DNA from: Pseudomonas sp. S35
GTDB taxonomy: Bacteria; Pseudomonadota; Gammaproteobacteria; Pseudomonadales; Pseudomonadaceae
Assembly (NCBI RefSeq): GCF_009866765.1
Contig: NZ_CP019431.1
Location: 5,724,001 to 5,788,000, forward strand
Length of the DNA stretch: 64,000 nt
Direction: 5' to 3'
Numbering within the stretch: the stretch's first letter is position 1; each line of letters begins with the position of its first letter. This document shows positions 19,876 to 28,392 of this stretch, piece by piece. Below the pieces are notes generated by a model. The model saw nothing but the letters and a program-made list of their open reading frames with translations, made no database searches and was not told where the DNA came from. The translations under genes were made by a program, and so were the position numbers.

Positions 19876-19901
19876 CTGGAGGTTCTCGTGGGGTTGAGCG
19901 T

Positions 19902-20029
19902 GCAGCGTCGCCGCGTTGACAGGCGATACGACGCTGCGCAGAATTCGGCACCGCCATCGCCGCAGAGTTAGAAGGCTTGGGCGACGGCGGTGTGTGATGC
20001 GGCGAATGGGAGAGCGATCTTCCATTCGC
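19902..20029. promoter_or_regulatory. Two stem-loops in the hasA-hasD intergenic region
   Basis: GCGAATGG (20002-20009) pairs with CCATTCGC (20022-20029), about 20 bases after the hasA stop; GCAGCGTCG (19902-19910) pairs with CGACGCTGC (19929-19937). In the direction of has transcription neither is followed by a T-run; the first has its T-run on the plus strand. They could stabilise the 3' end of hasA message or attenuate hasDEF. Confidence 0.65.
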
Positions 20030-20050
20030 TTTTTTCATGCAGCGACGGTT

Positions 20051-20683
20051 TTAGGCGGCGAGCGCCCAGTCCTGCGCCACGTCTTGCACGCCCACCAGCG
20101 CAACGTCGGTGGTAGCAGTGGACGCCGCATGGGCCGCGAGGCCAGCGGAGATTTCGTCAAAGGTGCTGGCGGTGGAGAGGCTGGAGTCGATAGCGCCCAG
20201 CAGTTCGTTGAGCACCGACTCCAACGCCGTGGTGTTGCCCTGGATAAGGCCGTAGATCACGCTTTGCACTTCGTTGCCAGTGCGGCCGGCACCTTCCGCA
20301 GCGAACAGGTCGAGGCCGTTGAAGGCCACTTTGTAGGCGCTCAGATCGAAATCGCTGCCACTGCCGCCGGTCAGGCCGGTGCCCAGCTCAACGTTGTCCA
20401 GTTCGCCCCACAGGTAGTGGTTCAGGTTGCTGGTAGACGGCAGCGTTGGGTTGAACACGTAGTGCAAGCCGTTGCTGGTGTCGCTATCGGCAATAAACGC
20501 GTAGTCGGAGTTGTTGCCGCCGTGAGCCGAATATTGGTCACCGCTGAAGGTGCCGTTGCTGAAGCCACCGTTGTTACCACCGGTGCCGTGGCCTGCGGTG
20601 GCAAAACCAAGCGCCCAGTCCGACAAGTAGTTCGACAGCGAAGTAGTGCCCAAGTACGACTCGTAGCTAACAGAAATAGTCAT
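20051..20683 (-). CDS. hasA: Secreted haemophore HasA
   Basis: 210 aa from the ATG at 20683 (GAGG about 9 bases upstream; an adjacent GTG is less likely). Haem ligands fall exactly where known: His32 in ATAGHGTGG and Tyr75 in GLHYVF. The histidine that supports the tyrosine is His89 in NLNHYLWG, six residues later than the usual His83 because of an insertion. There is no N-terminal signal; the C-terminus DVAQDWALAA is the uncleaved type I secretion signal. It captures haem from host or environment and hands it to HasR. Between hasR and hasD. Confidence 0.96.
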   Translation of the reverse strand: MTISVSYESYLGTTSLSNYLSDWALGFATAGHGTGGNNGGFSNGTFSGDQYSAHGGNNSDYAFIADSDTSNGLHYVFNPTLPSTSNLNHYLWGELDNVELGTGLTGGSGSDFDLSAYKVAFNGLDLFAAEGAGRTGNEVQSVIYGLIQGNTTALESVLNELLGAIDSSLSTASTFDEISAGLAAHAASTATTDVALVGVQDVAQDWALAA

Positions 20684-20734
20684 CACTAAACCTCGTTATA
20701 TACAGCGCTATTGATCAGTACGCAGGTGCGCACT

Positions 20735-20756
20735 TTTTGCCCAACCCTGGGCAAAA
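20735..20756. promoter_or_regulatory. Hairpin between hasR and hasA
   Basis: TTTTGCCCA and TGGGCAAAA form a perfect 9-bp stem with a four-base loop, in the roughly 100-base hasR-hasA gap. No T-run follows in the direction of has transcription, so it looks more like an RNA stability or processing element that separates receptor and haemophore expression levels than a full terminator. Confidence 0.65.
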
Positions 20757-20787
20757 CCGTGGTTGATCCCGTGCTCAGGCATCGGTA

Positions 20788-23544
20788 TCAGAATTTATAT
20801 TCGAGCATCCCGCTCAGCGTCCGCCCGCGCGCCAGGCTGAGGTTGTTGGCGTCGCCCATCGCGACGAAATACGCCTCGTCGGTGGCGTTTTCCAACGCCA
20901 GTGCGATGTTCAGTTGGTCGGTCATCCAGTAACTGGCGTAGAGGTCATACACCGTGTACTTGGGCCACATGGCCTGGTCGATCAGGTCGTAACCCTGGCT
21001 GTTCAGGTTTTCGCCATTGCCGGAGCTGTAGCGAACCCGCACACCGGTATCCAGGCGTTTGTCCAAAAAGCGCGCGCCCACCGTCAACGAACCGCGATCG
21101 GCCGGGGTGTAGGTGGCATTGCCCATGATCTTGCCGCAGCTTTCCAGGTTGTTGGCCACGTCATCATCGAGCACGGGGTAGGTGGTCACAGGACGGAAGC
21201 CAATGGTCCCGTTTGGCCGGGTGAACTGCTCGACGCCTCGAGTGACGGTGCCCGCCATCTTGGCGCCGCCCATGTAGTAATTCTTCGAGCAAAACTCATT
21301 GCTGCCGATCATGTGGGTGTAGCTGAGGTTGGTATACGCCCGGCCCATGTCGTAGTTGAGTTGGTACTCCAGGCCACGGAAGCGGGTGTCATTGAGGTTG
21401 TTGGTGTACGCCATGATCCCGTTGAAGCCGCCGACGGTGGTCTCCGGCAAACTCACGCTGGTGTTGAGGAAGCTGAAGTTTTTAATCTTGGTATCGAAGT
21501 ACGCGACCTTGATGCCCAGGCGGTCGTCATTGAAGAACAACGATTCCTTGAACACATTCATCCCCACTTCCCAATCGCGGGACTCCTCAGGTTTGAGGTA
21601 AGGGTTGGGAAACACCCGCTCGTTCGAACCACCGCCGTGGGGGCGACCGCTCATGAACGTTTCGGTGACGGCCGGCGGACGCCAGCCTTTGCCCCAGCGG
21701 GTGTACAGTTGCAGCCAGTCGAGCCCGGGCTTGATGCCGATCCCAAACGTGGGCGAGAACTGCCCCTCTTGACGATCAATATCGTAAATCTGTTCGACGC
21801 GCTTGGAGCCCACTGTGCTTGAGTAAACCTGGCCACGCGTCCAGAGCGTCATCCCCGTGACACCTTCGAGCCGATAACGGTCGTAACGCAGGCCGGCATC
21901 CACCGTCAGCCAGTCGTCATATTCGTATTGCAGGCTGTTGAACAGGCTGGCGATGGTGCGCTTGCCCTCCGGGTCGGCACTGGCGGCGTAAGGCAACGAG
22001 CCGCTGGTGGTGGTGTTGGTCGACTCGACCTTGTTGGTGCTGGGTTTGAAGGTGTCCTGGTACATCTCCAGGCCATAGTTCCAGCTCAAATGCCCCACGC
22101 GGCCAAGGTCGAAGCGCGCCGTGTTTTCACCCTGCAAACCCCAGGTGTCGGTCTGGAAATGGTCGGTGTAGGCCGCGAAAGCATTCCCCGAACTGAGGGA
22201 CGCAATATTGGGGGCATTCTTGCGATCCAGCTGGGTGGTGACGTAATAGAGCTTGGCCTTGAAATCGATCAGCGGGTTATCCGGGCTGTAGCTGTAGTCC
22301 AGCGCGACGTTTTTGGCGTTGAGATTGTTCTTGCTGGTACGTACGTAATAGGTGCTCTGAAGGTCATCGGTGATGTAGCCCCAGGAATCGTTACTGTCGG
22401 TGTCGCTTTCCAGGTAGCTCAGTTGCACGCGTTGATCGTTGGGCAGGTTCAGGCCGAACTTGACGATCTGCGAGCGGGTCACGCTGCCGGTGTCGCCGAC
22501 TTCGCTGTTCAACCAGTCATCGAAGGCGACCGGGGCGTACTTGCGGGCCCGGATGTTGGTGCCCAGGTTCTGGTCGTTGTGCTTGCCGCCACGGTAGTTG
22601 CCAAAATGGCGCTCGCTGTAGCCCAGCAACACATCGCCGCGCTCATCACCAAAGGCGAACACGCCGCTGCCATTGAAGTCGGTGCCATTGCCCATCTCGC
22701 CGATACCGCTGCCGGCACGCAGGCGGCCGCCGTACTCCTTGCCGTCCTTCAAGAACTCACTGGCGTCCAGGGTCTTGAACGAGGCAATCCCGCCCAACAC
22801 CGCGGCGCCGCCCTGCCCCGACTGGCTGCCTTTGTCGATCTCGATGCTGGAGATGAACTCCGGGTCGATCAGCATGGTGCCGTTGCGCTGCTGGTGGCCG
22901 TTGACGTTGAAGTTCTGGCGCATGCCGTCGATGTTCATGTTCACGCGGCCGTAGTCCTGCACCCCGCGAATGTTCACCGACAAGCCTGGGTCGCGCTGGT
23001 TGACGGCGGTGTAGACGCCGGCGGTTTCTTCAAGCATGTCGGCGGCGTGACGGGGCGGGCGTTTATCGATCATGTCACGGCTGATCACGGCCACGGACTT
23101 TGGGGTCTGGTACACCCAATCACTGGCCTGGCCGTTGGTGTTGCCGGTGATGGTGGTGGTGCCTACGGTCATGGCGCCGTCGTGATCATCGCTGACGCGG
23201 CTGAGGGTCACCTGGCGTTCACTGGTAAAGCGATATTCCACCGGCGCGGCGCCGAGCAAACGGCCCAGGCCTTCCTGCACGCTGAAACTGCCTTTGAGCG
23301 CAGTGCTGCTCAGGCCTTGCAGGCGCTGGCTGTCGAACAGCACCTGCAAACCGGCCTGGTCGGCGAAGGCCAAGACAGCACTGCCCAAGGATTGCGCAGG
23401 GATATCGAACGTCAGCACGGCGGGCTGGGCCGCACCCGCTTGAGGCTGCGCCGCGTATACGGGTGCCACAGCGGCGAACAGGCCCAAGTGGATGGCCAGG
23501 GCTAACCGGCTACCGGTGATACGCCCCTTGGTGAGTGCTGACAT
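20788..23544 (-). CDS. hasR: TonB-dependent haemophore/haem receptor HasR with signalling domain
   Basis: 918 aa. Signal peptide to about residue 32, then an STN signalling domain (LTFDIPAQSLGSAVLAFADQ ... LQGLSSTALKGSFSVQEGLGRLL, about 43-100), a plug (VAVISRDMIDKRPPRHAADMLEETAGV through VRG-like NIRGVQDYGRVNMNIDGMRQNF) and a 22-strand barrel ending ARGRTLSGMLEYKF. It takes haem from HasA across the outer membrane using TonB and signals occupancy through HasS to HasI. A Fur-like box lies 32 bp upstream of the start. Confidence 0.95.
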   Translation of the reverse strand: MSALTKGRITGSRLALAIHLGLFAAVAPVYAAQPQAGAAQPAVLTFDIPAQSLGSAVLAFADQAGLQVLFDSQRLQGLSSTALKGSFSVQEGLGRLLGAAPVEYRFTSERQVTLSRVSDDHDGAMTVGTTTITGNTNGQASDWVYQTPKSVAVISRDMIDKRPPRHAADMLEETAGVYTAVNQRDPGLSVNIRGVQDYGRVNMNIDGMRQNFNVNGHQQRNGTMLIDPEFISSIEIDKGSQSGQGGAAVLGGIASFKTLDASEFLKDGKEYGGRLRAGSGIGEMGNGTDFNGSGVFAFGDERGDVLLGYSERHFGNYRGGKHNDQNLGTNIRARKYAPVAFDDWLNSEVGDTGSVTRSQIVKFGLNLPNDQRVQLSYLESDTDSNDSWGYITDDLQSTYYVRTSKNNLNAKNVALDYSYSPDNPLIDFKAKLYYVTTQLDRKNAPNIASLSSGNAFAAYTDHFQTDTWGLQGENTARFDLGRVGHLSWNYGLEMYQDTFKPSTNKVESTNTTTSGSLPYAASADPEGKRTIASLFNSLQYEYDDWLTVDAGLRYDRYRLEGVTGMTLWTRGQVYSSTVGSKRVEQIYDIDRQEGQFSPTFGIGIKPGLDWLQLYTRWGKGWRPPAVTETFMSGRPHGGGSNERVFPNPYLKPEESRDWEVGMNVFKESLFFNDDRLGIKVAYFDTKIKNFSFLNTSVSLPETTVGGFNGIMAYTNNLNDTRFRGLEYQLNYDMGRAYTNLSYTHMIGSNEFCSKNYYMGGAKMAGTVTRGVEQFTRPNGTIGFRPVTTYPVLDDDVANNLESCGKIMGNATYTPADRGSLTVGARFLDKRLDTGVRVRYSSGNGENLNSQGYDLIDQAMWPKYTVYDLYASYWMTDQLNIALALENATDEAYFVAMGDANNLSLARGRTLSGMLEYKF

Positions 23545-23575
23545 TTCTGGTTTTCCCTGCGCTGATCGTATTTTT

Positions 23576-23594
23576 GTTTATGCGAATGCTTCTC
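23576..23594. promoter_or_regulatory. Fur-like box upstream of hasR
   Basis: GTTTATGCGAATGCTTCTC matches the 19-bp Fur consensus GATAATGATAATCATTATC at about 12 positions, 32 bp before hasR. Consistent with iron repression in addition to HasI control. Confidence 0.55.
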
Positions 23595-23669
23595 ACCTAG
23601 CAAGACGTACGAGGCGCAGGAAGTCAGTAAGACTTTTTTAAAAGTTTTTTGTGCAGGGGGTTTTAAGCA

Positions 23670-23690
23670 GGTGGGAGCGGGCCTCCCACC
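23670..23690. repeat. Short REP-like hairpin after hasS
   Basis: GGTGGGAG and CTCCCACC around a five-base loop, 7 bases beyond the hasS stop. No T-run follows on the minus strand, so any termination would be weak and read-through to hasR possible. Confidence 0.6.
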
Positions 23691-23696
23691 GGGTGA

Positions 23697-24695
23697 TCAA
23701 TAGATCAGGCTCAGGCCTGCCAGGTCCAGGCGTTGCACCTGGAGTTCCTGGGTCAGGGTGCTGAGTGCCGTGTCGAGCATGTCGAGACGGAACACGCCGC
23801 TGACTTCCCGCTCGCCCAGGTCGGCATGGGTCAACACCACTTGGCCAGGACGGTAGCGGTTGAGTTGTTCAACGACTTTGGCCAGGGGCTGGCGATCAAA
23901 GATCAACACGCCGCGCCGCCAACTGGTGGCACGGTCCAGGTCGAATTGATTCAGGGGCACGATGCCCCGCTCGGAACTGTAGCGCGCGGCCTGGCCCTCC
24001 TTGAGCACGCGGTCGCTCGGGCCTTTTTGCGGCGTGGCGTGCAGGGACACTTCGACACTGTGCTGCAACACGCCGACCCAGCCCTGGCGGTCGTCCTCAC
24101 GCTGCACCACGAACCGCGTGCCCAGCGCCCGCGTCTGGCCGCCGGCGCTCTGCACCACGAATGGCCGGGTTTCTGCACCCACCATCGGCGCCACGTCAAA
24201 AATTGCCGAGCCCTGGATCAGGCTGATGCGCCGCTGCACGCCGTCGTAGTCCAGGCGGATGGCGCTGGCGGAGTCCAGCTCCACCGTGCTGCCATCGGCC
24301 AGGTGCACGGTGCGCACTTCGCCCTTTTGCGTGACGTAATCGGCCTGCATATGCAGCCAAGCGTGCGGCCCGCGCACCCAGCCCACGCCCGCGACCACCA
24401 CGACCAGCGCCACCGCCGCCGCACGTTGCCACGGCCGGCGTCGCGGGGTTCGGCGCACCGGCAGCGGCGCCGCCGACGGACGCTGGCGGTGCACCGGCTC
24501 GTCCTTATGCGCCTCGCCCAACGCCGCCCAGGTCTGCTCGGCAAAGCGCAGCGCCGCTTCATGACGGCTGTCGCAGGCGATCCATTGGCGCAGCTCGGCC
24601 TGCTCCTGGTCGGTCAGGGCACCGGCGTGCAGGCGCACCGCCCAATCGGCGGCCGCCTCGGTAATGCTGTGCTGTTGCGGACCCTGGCTATTCAC
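23697..24695 (-). CDS. hasS: FecR-type anti-sigma factor HasS
   Basis: 332 aa. The start is a GTG at 24695 with no strong ribosome site; no better start is seen. The N-terminal cytoplasmic domain (AAADWAVRLHAGALTDQEQAELRQWIA) is that of FecR proteins, followed by one membrane helix (AAAVALVVVVAGVGWV, about 91-106) and a periplasmic FecR domain (VHLADGSTVELDSASAIRL ... GSAIFDVAP) ending in an STN-like tail. It holds HasI inactive until HasR is loaded with haem-HasA. It follows hasI by 63 bases. Confidence 0.93.
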   Translation of the reverse strand: MNSQGPQQHSITEAAADWAVRLHAGALTDQEQAELRQWIACDSRHEAALRFAEQTWAALGEAHKDEPVHRQRPSAAPLPVRRTPRRRPWQRAAAVALVVVVAGVGWVRGPHAWLHMQADYVTQKGEVRTVHLADGSTVELDSASAIRLDYDGVQRRISLIQGSAIFDVAPMVGAETRPFVVQSAGGQTRALGTRFVVQREDDRQGWVGVLQHSVEVSLHATPQKGPSDRVLKEGQAARYSSERGIVPLNQFDLDRATSWRRGVLIFDRQPLAKVVEQLNRYRPGQVVLTHADLGEREVSGVFRLDMLDTALSTLTQELQVQRLDLAGLSLIY

Positions 24696-24758
24696 GTGTG
24701 AATCTCGAATTTTTCGTTATATAACGCTGTGACGTCTGACGTGGCAATTTTCCGTAAC

Positions 24759-25280
24759 TCATTCGTCGGATGGCGCCACCTCCTCGTCCTGCAAGCGCTG
24801 CATCACATACGCCAACGCCTTGGCCAGGTGCTTTTGCACGGAGCTGTCGGATATGTCCAGGTGCCGGGCAACCTGGGCGTGGGTCATGCCCTCTATGCGG
24901 TTCAGACGGAAGATCTGCTGGGTTCGTTCCGGCAACTGCGCCAATGCCTGCTTCAATGCCTGCCGCTGTTGCTGCGCCATTGCCTGCGCCTCCAAGCCGG
25001 CCACGTCATCTTCAATCTCGGCCAGCGCCTCATGGGGCACGGAATCAGTCTTGCGCCGTGCTTCCTGGCGAATATGGTCGATCAGCAGATTGCTCGCCGT
25101 TCGATAGAGATAGCCCTGGGAATTGTCGATGCGCTCGCCGGGCGGTTTTTCCGCCAGGCGCAGGAAGCTCTCCTGCACCAGGTCAGCCGCCAACTGCGGG
25201 TCCCGTACCTTGCGGGCCAGATACCCGCGCAGGGTATCGGCGTGCTTGAGAAACAGGCCCTTGAGATCCACGTCCGACAA
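24759..25280 (-). CDS. hasI: ECF sigma factor HasI
   Basis: 173 aa starting at a TTG (25280) with GGGAG five bases upstream; I find no ATG or GTG that fits. Region 2 (LVQESFLRLAEKPPGERIDNSQGYLYRTASNLLIDHIRQEARRK region) and region 4 (ALAQLPERTQQIFRLNRIEGMTHAQVARHLDIS) are those of iron-starvation ECF factors of the FecI/HasI group. It directs RNA polymerase to hasR. Head of the has gene run, preceded by a Fur-like box, so iron starvation switches on the whole cascade. Confidence 0.93.
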   Translation of the reverse strand: MSDVDLKGLFLKHADTLRGYLARKVRDPQLAADLVQESFLRLAEKPPGERIDNSQGYLYRTASNLLIDHIRQEARRKTDSVPHEALAEIEDDVAGLEAQAMAQQQRQALKQALAQLPERTQQIFRLNRIEGMTHAQVARHLDISDSSVQKHLAKALAYVMQRLQDEEVAPSDE

Positions 25281-25330
25281 ACCGACTCCCTGGAATGAAT
25301 AGGAAACAGGCAGGCATCTTAAGCGTTGTC

Positions 25331-25349
25331 GAGAATGATTTTCAATTGA
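25331..25349. promoter_or_regulatory. Fur-like box upstream of hasI
   Basis: GAGAATGATTTTCAATTGA (read on the minus strand as TCAATTGAAAATCATTCTC) agrees with the Fur consensus at about 13 of 19 positions, 51 bp upstream of the TTG start of hasI. Confidence 0.7.
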
Positions 25350-25389
25350 TATCTAATCTGATTCGGTCGTGGGACGTGTCTGATTAAGA

Positions 25390-25404
25390 GTTCGGTAATC
25401 GAAC
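25390..25404. promoter_or_regulatory. PcaR-type box upstream of aroQ
   Basis: GTTCGGTAATCGAAC, an imperfect palindrome that differs at two of 15 positions from the box at 30384-30398 and from the published P. putida PcaR site as I recall it. It lies 82 bp upstream of the aroQ start. Confidence 0.7.
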
Positions 25405-25431
25405 ACATCCGCCGCCATCAATTGACCAAAT

Positions 25432-25451
25432 TAACCAACCAGTACATTTTA
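25432..25451 (+). promoter_or_regulatory. TAACC-N5-GTACATTTTA motif upstream of aroQ
   Basis: TAACC-AACCA-GTACATTTTA. The same 15 fixed bases with identical spacing and the same orientation to the downstream gene occur before quiC (30357-30376). A candidate operator for the cluster's TetR regulator or a shared promoter element. Confidence 0.6.
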
Positions 25452-25486
25452 TCCACACAACGAACAAGAACTGTGGAGAGACCCCA

Positions 25487-25936
25487 ATGCCGCCTATCGT
25501 GCTGGTGCTCAACGGCCCCAACCTCAACCTGCTCGGCACCCGCGAGCCCGCCACCTACGGCCATGAAACCCTGGCCGACGTCGCCGCCCTGTGCGGGCGC
25601 AGTGCCGACAAGCTCGGGCTGAAAATCGAATTCCGCCAGACCAACCACGAAGGCGAACTGCTGGACTGGATCCACGCCGCCCGTGGCCGTTGCGCCGGCA
25701 TCGTGATCAACCCGGCGGCCTGGACCCACACCTCGGTGGCGATTCGCGACGCGCTGGTGGCCAGTGAAGTGCCGGTGATCGAAGTGCATTTGTCCAACGT
25801 GCATGCCCGTGAAGCGTTTCGTCATCACTCGTTTGTATCGCCCATCGCCAAAGCGGTGCTCGCCGGGTTTGGCAGCCACGGCTACCACTTGGCGCTGGAA
25901 CACTTCAGCCAATTGCTGAAGGGATCGGCTCAATGA
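25487..25936 (+). CDS. aroQ: Type II 3-dehydroquinate dehydratase, catabolic copy
   Basis: 149 aa. [15 protein letters not shown] with catalytic Tyr24 shortly after (PATYGHETL), the substrate loop [30 protein letters not shown], and [17 protein letters not shown] with the conserved histidine. It converts 3-dehydroquinate to 3-dehydroshikimate. The next gene, a shikimate dehydrogenase homologue, overlaps by four bases, and the dehydroshikimate dehydratase lies downstream, so this copy serves quinate breakdown rather than aromatic biosynthesis. A possible CA motif (AACAAGAA, 25463-25470) precedes the ribosome site. Confidence 0.95.
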   Translation: MPPIVLVLNGPNLNLLGTREPATYGHETLADVAALCGRSADKLGLKIEFRQTNHEGELLDWIHAARGRCAGIVINPAAWTHTSVAIRDALVASEVPVIEVHLSNVHAREAFRHHSFVSPIAKAVLAGFGSHGYHLALEHFSQLLKGSAQ

Positions 25937-26781
25937 AACCGCGCATCCTCGCCGGCCTGATCGGCGCCGGCATCCAGGCTTCCCGCACCCCAGCCCTGCA
26001 CGAACAGGAAGGCGACGCCCAAGGCTTGCGTTACCTGTATCGCCTGATTGACCTTGAACCCCTGCACCTGGACATCAACGCCCTGCCCGACCTGCTGGAC
26101 GCTGCCGAGTTGATGCACTTCACCGGGCTGAACATTACCTACCCGTGCAAGCAGGCGATCCTGCCGCTGCTCGATGATTTATCCGACGAGGCCCGTGGCA
26201 TCGGAGCGGTCAACACCGTGGTGTTCAAGGACGGCAAGCGTATCGGCCACAACACCGACTGCCTGGGGTTTGCCGAGGGCTTTCGCCGCAACCTCAACGA
26301 TGTACCGCGCCAACGCGTGGTGCAGATGGGCGCGGGTGGCGCGGGCGCGGCGGTAGCGCATGCGCTATTGGCCGAAGGTGTGGAGCACTTGAGTATTTTC
26401 GACGTGGACGTCAGCCGCGCCCGCGACCTGGTGGATAACCTTGCCCAGCGTTTCGGCAATGGCCGTGCGCAAGTAGGCCATGATTTAGAAAACGCGATGG
26501 CCGAGGCCGATGGCCTGGTCAACACCACGCCGATGGGCATGGCCAAACTGCCCGGCACTCCCGTACCTGCGGCGCTGCTGAGAGCCGAACTCTGGGTGGC
26601 AGAAATCGTGTACTTCCCGCTGCAAACCGAACTGCTGCGCGATGCCCGCGCCTTGGGTTGCCGCACGTTGGATGGCGGCAACATGGCGGTGTTCCAGGCG
26701 GTAAAGGCGTTTGAGCTGTTCAGTGGCGAGGTGGCGGATGCGCAGCGAATGCTCGCGCACTTCAAGGCCATGAACACCTGA
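25933..26781 (+). CDS. Shikimate/quinate dehydrogenase (AroE family)
   Basis: 282 aa. AroE-family catalytic residues are present: Lys73 in [12 protein letters not shown], Asn94 in GAVNTVVF and Asp109 in GHNTDCLGF. The nucleotide fold is [15 protein letters not shown]. The substrate motif reads SRTPALHE rather than the SxSPxxHN of biosynthetic AroE, as in catabolic paralogues, so oxidation of shikimate or quinate is likely. It is translationally coupled to aroQ, giving a two-gene operon that ends at a tandem repeat array. Confidence 0.9.
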   Translation: MKPRILAGLIGAGIQASRTPALHEQEGDAQGLRYLYRLIDLEPLHLDINALPDLLDAAELMHFTGLNITYPCKQAILPLLDDLSDEARGIGAVNTVVFKDGKRIGHNTDCLGFAEGFRRNLNDVPRQRVVQMGAGGAGAAVAHALLAEGVEHLSIFDVDVSRARDLVDNLAQRFGNGRAQVGHDLENAMAEADGLVNTTPMGMAKLPGTPVPAALLRAELWVAEIVYFPLQTELLRDARALGCRTLDGGNMAVFQAVKAFELFSGEVADAQRMLAHFKAMNT

Positions 26782-26810
26782 ATGTGGGAGCGGGCTTGCC
26801 CCCGATGACC
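26781..26810 (+). repeat. Single REP unit
   Basis: AATGTGGGAGCGGGCTTGCC followed by CCCGATGACC, directly after the shikimate dehydrogenase stop. The partner half is missing nearby, but CCCTCCCACATT at 27613-27624 closes the far side of the tandem array. Confidence 0.7.
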
Positions 26811-26842
26811 ATTGGTATCCATACAACTCTCAAAGGCTCACC

Positions 26843-27610
26843 ACAGAGTTATGTATGAGTTTTTGAAAGTTGTGTAGACACCGATGCTCATCGGGGCATG
26901 GCGGCCTACACAACTTCCTGTGGATGCTGAGTCGATGGCAAATGGGCTGTTGTGGTGAGCGGGCTTGCCCCGCGCTGGGCTGCGCAGCAGCCCCAACAAG
27001 GTCACCGCTGAGTGCCAGAATCAATCGAGGTGAGCGTTTTGGGGCCGCTGCGCAGCCCAGCGCGGGGCAAGCCCGCTCACTACAGAGTTATGTATGAGCT
27101 TTTGAGAGTTGTGTAGACACCGATGCTCATCGGGGCATGGGGGCCTACACAACTTCCTGTGGATGCTGAATCGATGGCAAATGAGCTGTTGTGGTGAGCG
27201 GGCTTGCCCCGCGCTGGGCTGCGCAGCAGCCCCAACAAGGTCACCGCTGAGTACCAGAATCAATCGAGGTGAACGTTTGGGGGCCGCTTCGCAGCCCAGC
27301 GCGGGGCAAGCCCGCTCACTACAGAGTTGTGTAGATACCGATGCTCATCGGGGCTTGGAGGCCTACACAACTTCCCGTGGATGCTGAATCGATGGCAAAT
27401 GGGCTGTTGTGGTGAGCGGGCTTGCCCCGCGCTGGGCTGCGCAGCAGCCCCAACAAGGTCACCGCTGAGTGCCAGAACCAATCGAGGTGAACGTTTGGGG
27501 GCCGCTTCGCAGCCCAGCGCGGGGCAAGCCCGCTCACCACAGAGTTATGTGTCAGCTTTTGAGAGTTGTGTAGGGGCCTACACAACTTCCCGTGGATGCT
27601 GAGCCCATTT
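26843..27610. repeat. Tandem array of about 239-bp structured repeats
   Basis: Units begin at 26843, 27082, 27321 and 27539 with ACAGAGTT; the first two periods are both 239 bp, the third is about 218 because the start of unit 3 lacks some 20 bases, and unit 4 is a truncated tail. Each full unit has two palindromes: AGTTGTGTAG ... CTACACAACT (26868-26877 with 26906-26915) enclosing CCGATG-CT-CATCGG, and a perfect 34-bp inverted repeat (26955-26988 with 27047-27080) around a 58-base loop. No gene is supported here. A lone relative of the 34-bp element is at 44489-44615. Confidence 0.95.
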
Positions 27611-27646
27611 GCCCTCCCACATTGGAATGCATTCCAATCGGGTCAC

Positions 27647-28312
27647 TCAAGCCTGCAGATACCGCAACACCGACTCACAGATCATCTCGCGATGCCGCTG
27701 CTTAACCACGTCGTCCGACAGTTCGATCTGAAAAATCTCACTGAACGTATGGCGGTTGGACACCCGGTAAAAGCTGAATGAGTTGATCAGCAGGTGCACG
27801 TCCAACGGCTCCAGGCCTTCACGGAATACGCCCATTTCGGCGCCCCGGCGCAGGGTCGCGCCCAGCCCCTCAAGGATCTTACTGTTCATCGCCTTGATCG
27901 TGTCGGTGCGTTTGACGTACTCGGCATTGTGGATATTTTCGATGCTGACGATGCGCACGAAATCCACGTTCTGATCGTGGTGATCAAAGGTGAATTCCAC
28001 CAGCCGCCGAATCGCCTCACGCGGCTCCAGCTCGGTAAGGTTCATACGGGTTTCGGTGTTGCGGATATCACCGTAGAGCTTCTCCAATACCTCGACGTAG
28101 AGCTGCTCCTTACTGCCGAAGTAGTAATAGATCATGCGTTTGGAGGTGTGGATGCGCTCGGCGATGGCATCCACACGCGCGCCGGACAGGCCCTGCTGCA
28201 CGAACTCCACAATGGCTTCCTGGAGGATGTTTTCGCGGGTCTTTTCCGGATTGTTCTTACGACTCTTGCGCGGTGCGTCTGGCACCACGGGGAGTTCGGG
28301 ACTTGAGGTCAT
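27647..28312 (-). CDS. TetR-family regulator of the quinate/shikimate cluster
   Basis: 221 aa from the ATG at 28312. N-terminal TetR DNA-binding domain: KTRENILQEAIVEFVQQGLSGARVDAIAERIHTSKRMIYYYFGSKEQLYVEVLEKLY (about 23-80). The C-terminal ligand domain includes EPREAIRRLVEFTFDHHDQNVDFVRIVSIEN and a C-terminal IQFRVSNRHTFSEIF-like helix (FYRVSNRHTFSEIF). It lies 80 bases downstream of quiC start-side DNA and next to the aroQ block, so it probably senses a quinate-pathway metabolite. The TAACC-GTACATTTTA motif is one candidate operator. Confidence 0.88.
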   Translation of the reverse strand: MTSSPELPVVPDAPRKSRKNNPEKTRENILQEAIVEFVQQGLSGARVDAIAERIHTSKRMIYYYFGSKEQLYVEVLEKLYGDIRNTETRMNLTELEPREAIRRLVEFTFDHHDQNVDFVRIVSIENIHNAEYVKRTDTIKAMNSKILEGLGATLRRGAEMGVFREGLEPLDVHLLINSFSFYRVSNRHTFSEIFQIELSDDVVKQRHREMICESVLRYLQA

Positions 28313-28392
28313 GGTGCGCTCACGGCCATTTTTATTGTGCAGGCCGCGATTATGGGCCCCGGTGCTCCCCGAAGGAAGCACCCGAGCGCCCC

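Noticed and set aside
26870..27602. Several 60-90 codon frames within the tandem repeats
   Set aside because: They follow the repeat period, lack ribosome sites and contain palindromic DNA.
26843..27610. CRISPR-like array
   Set aside because: Units are about 239 bp with internal inverted repeats and no unique spacers; no cas genes are near.
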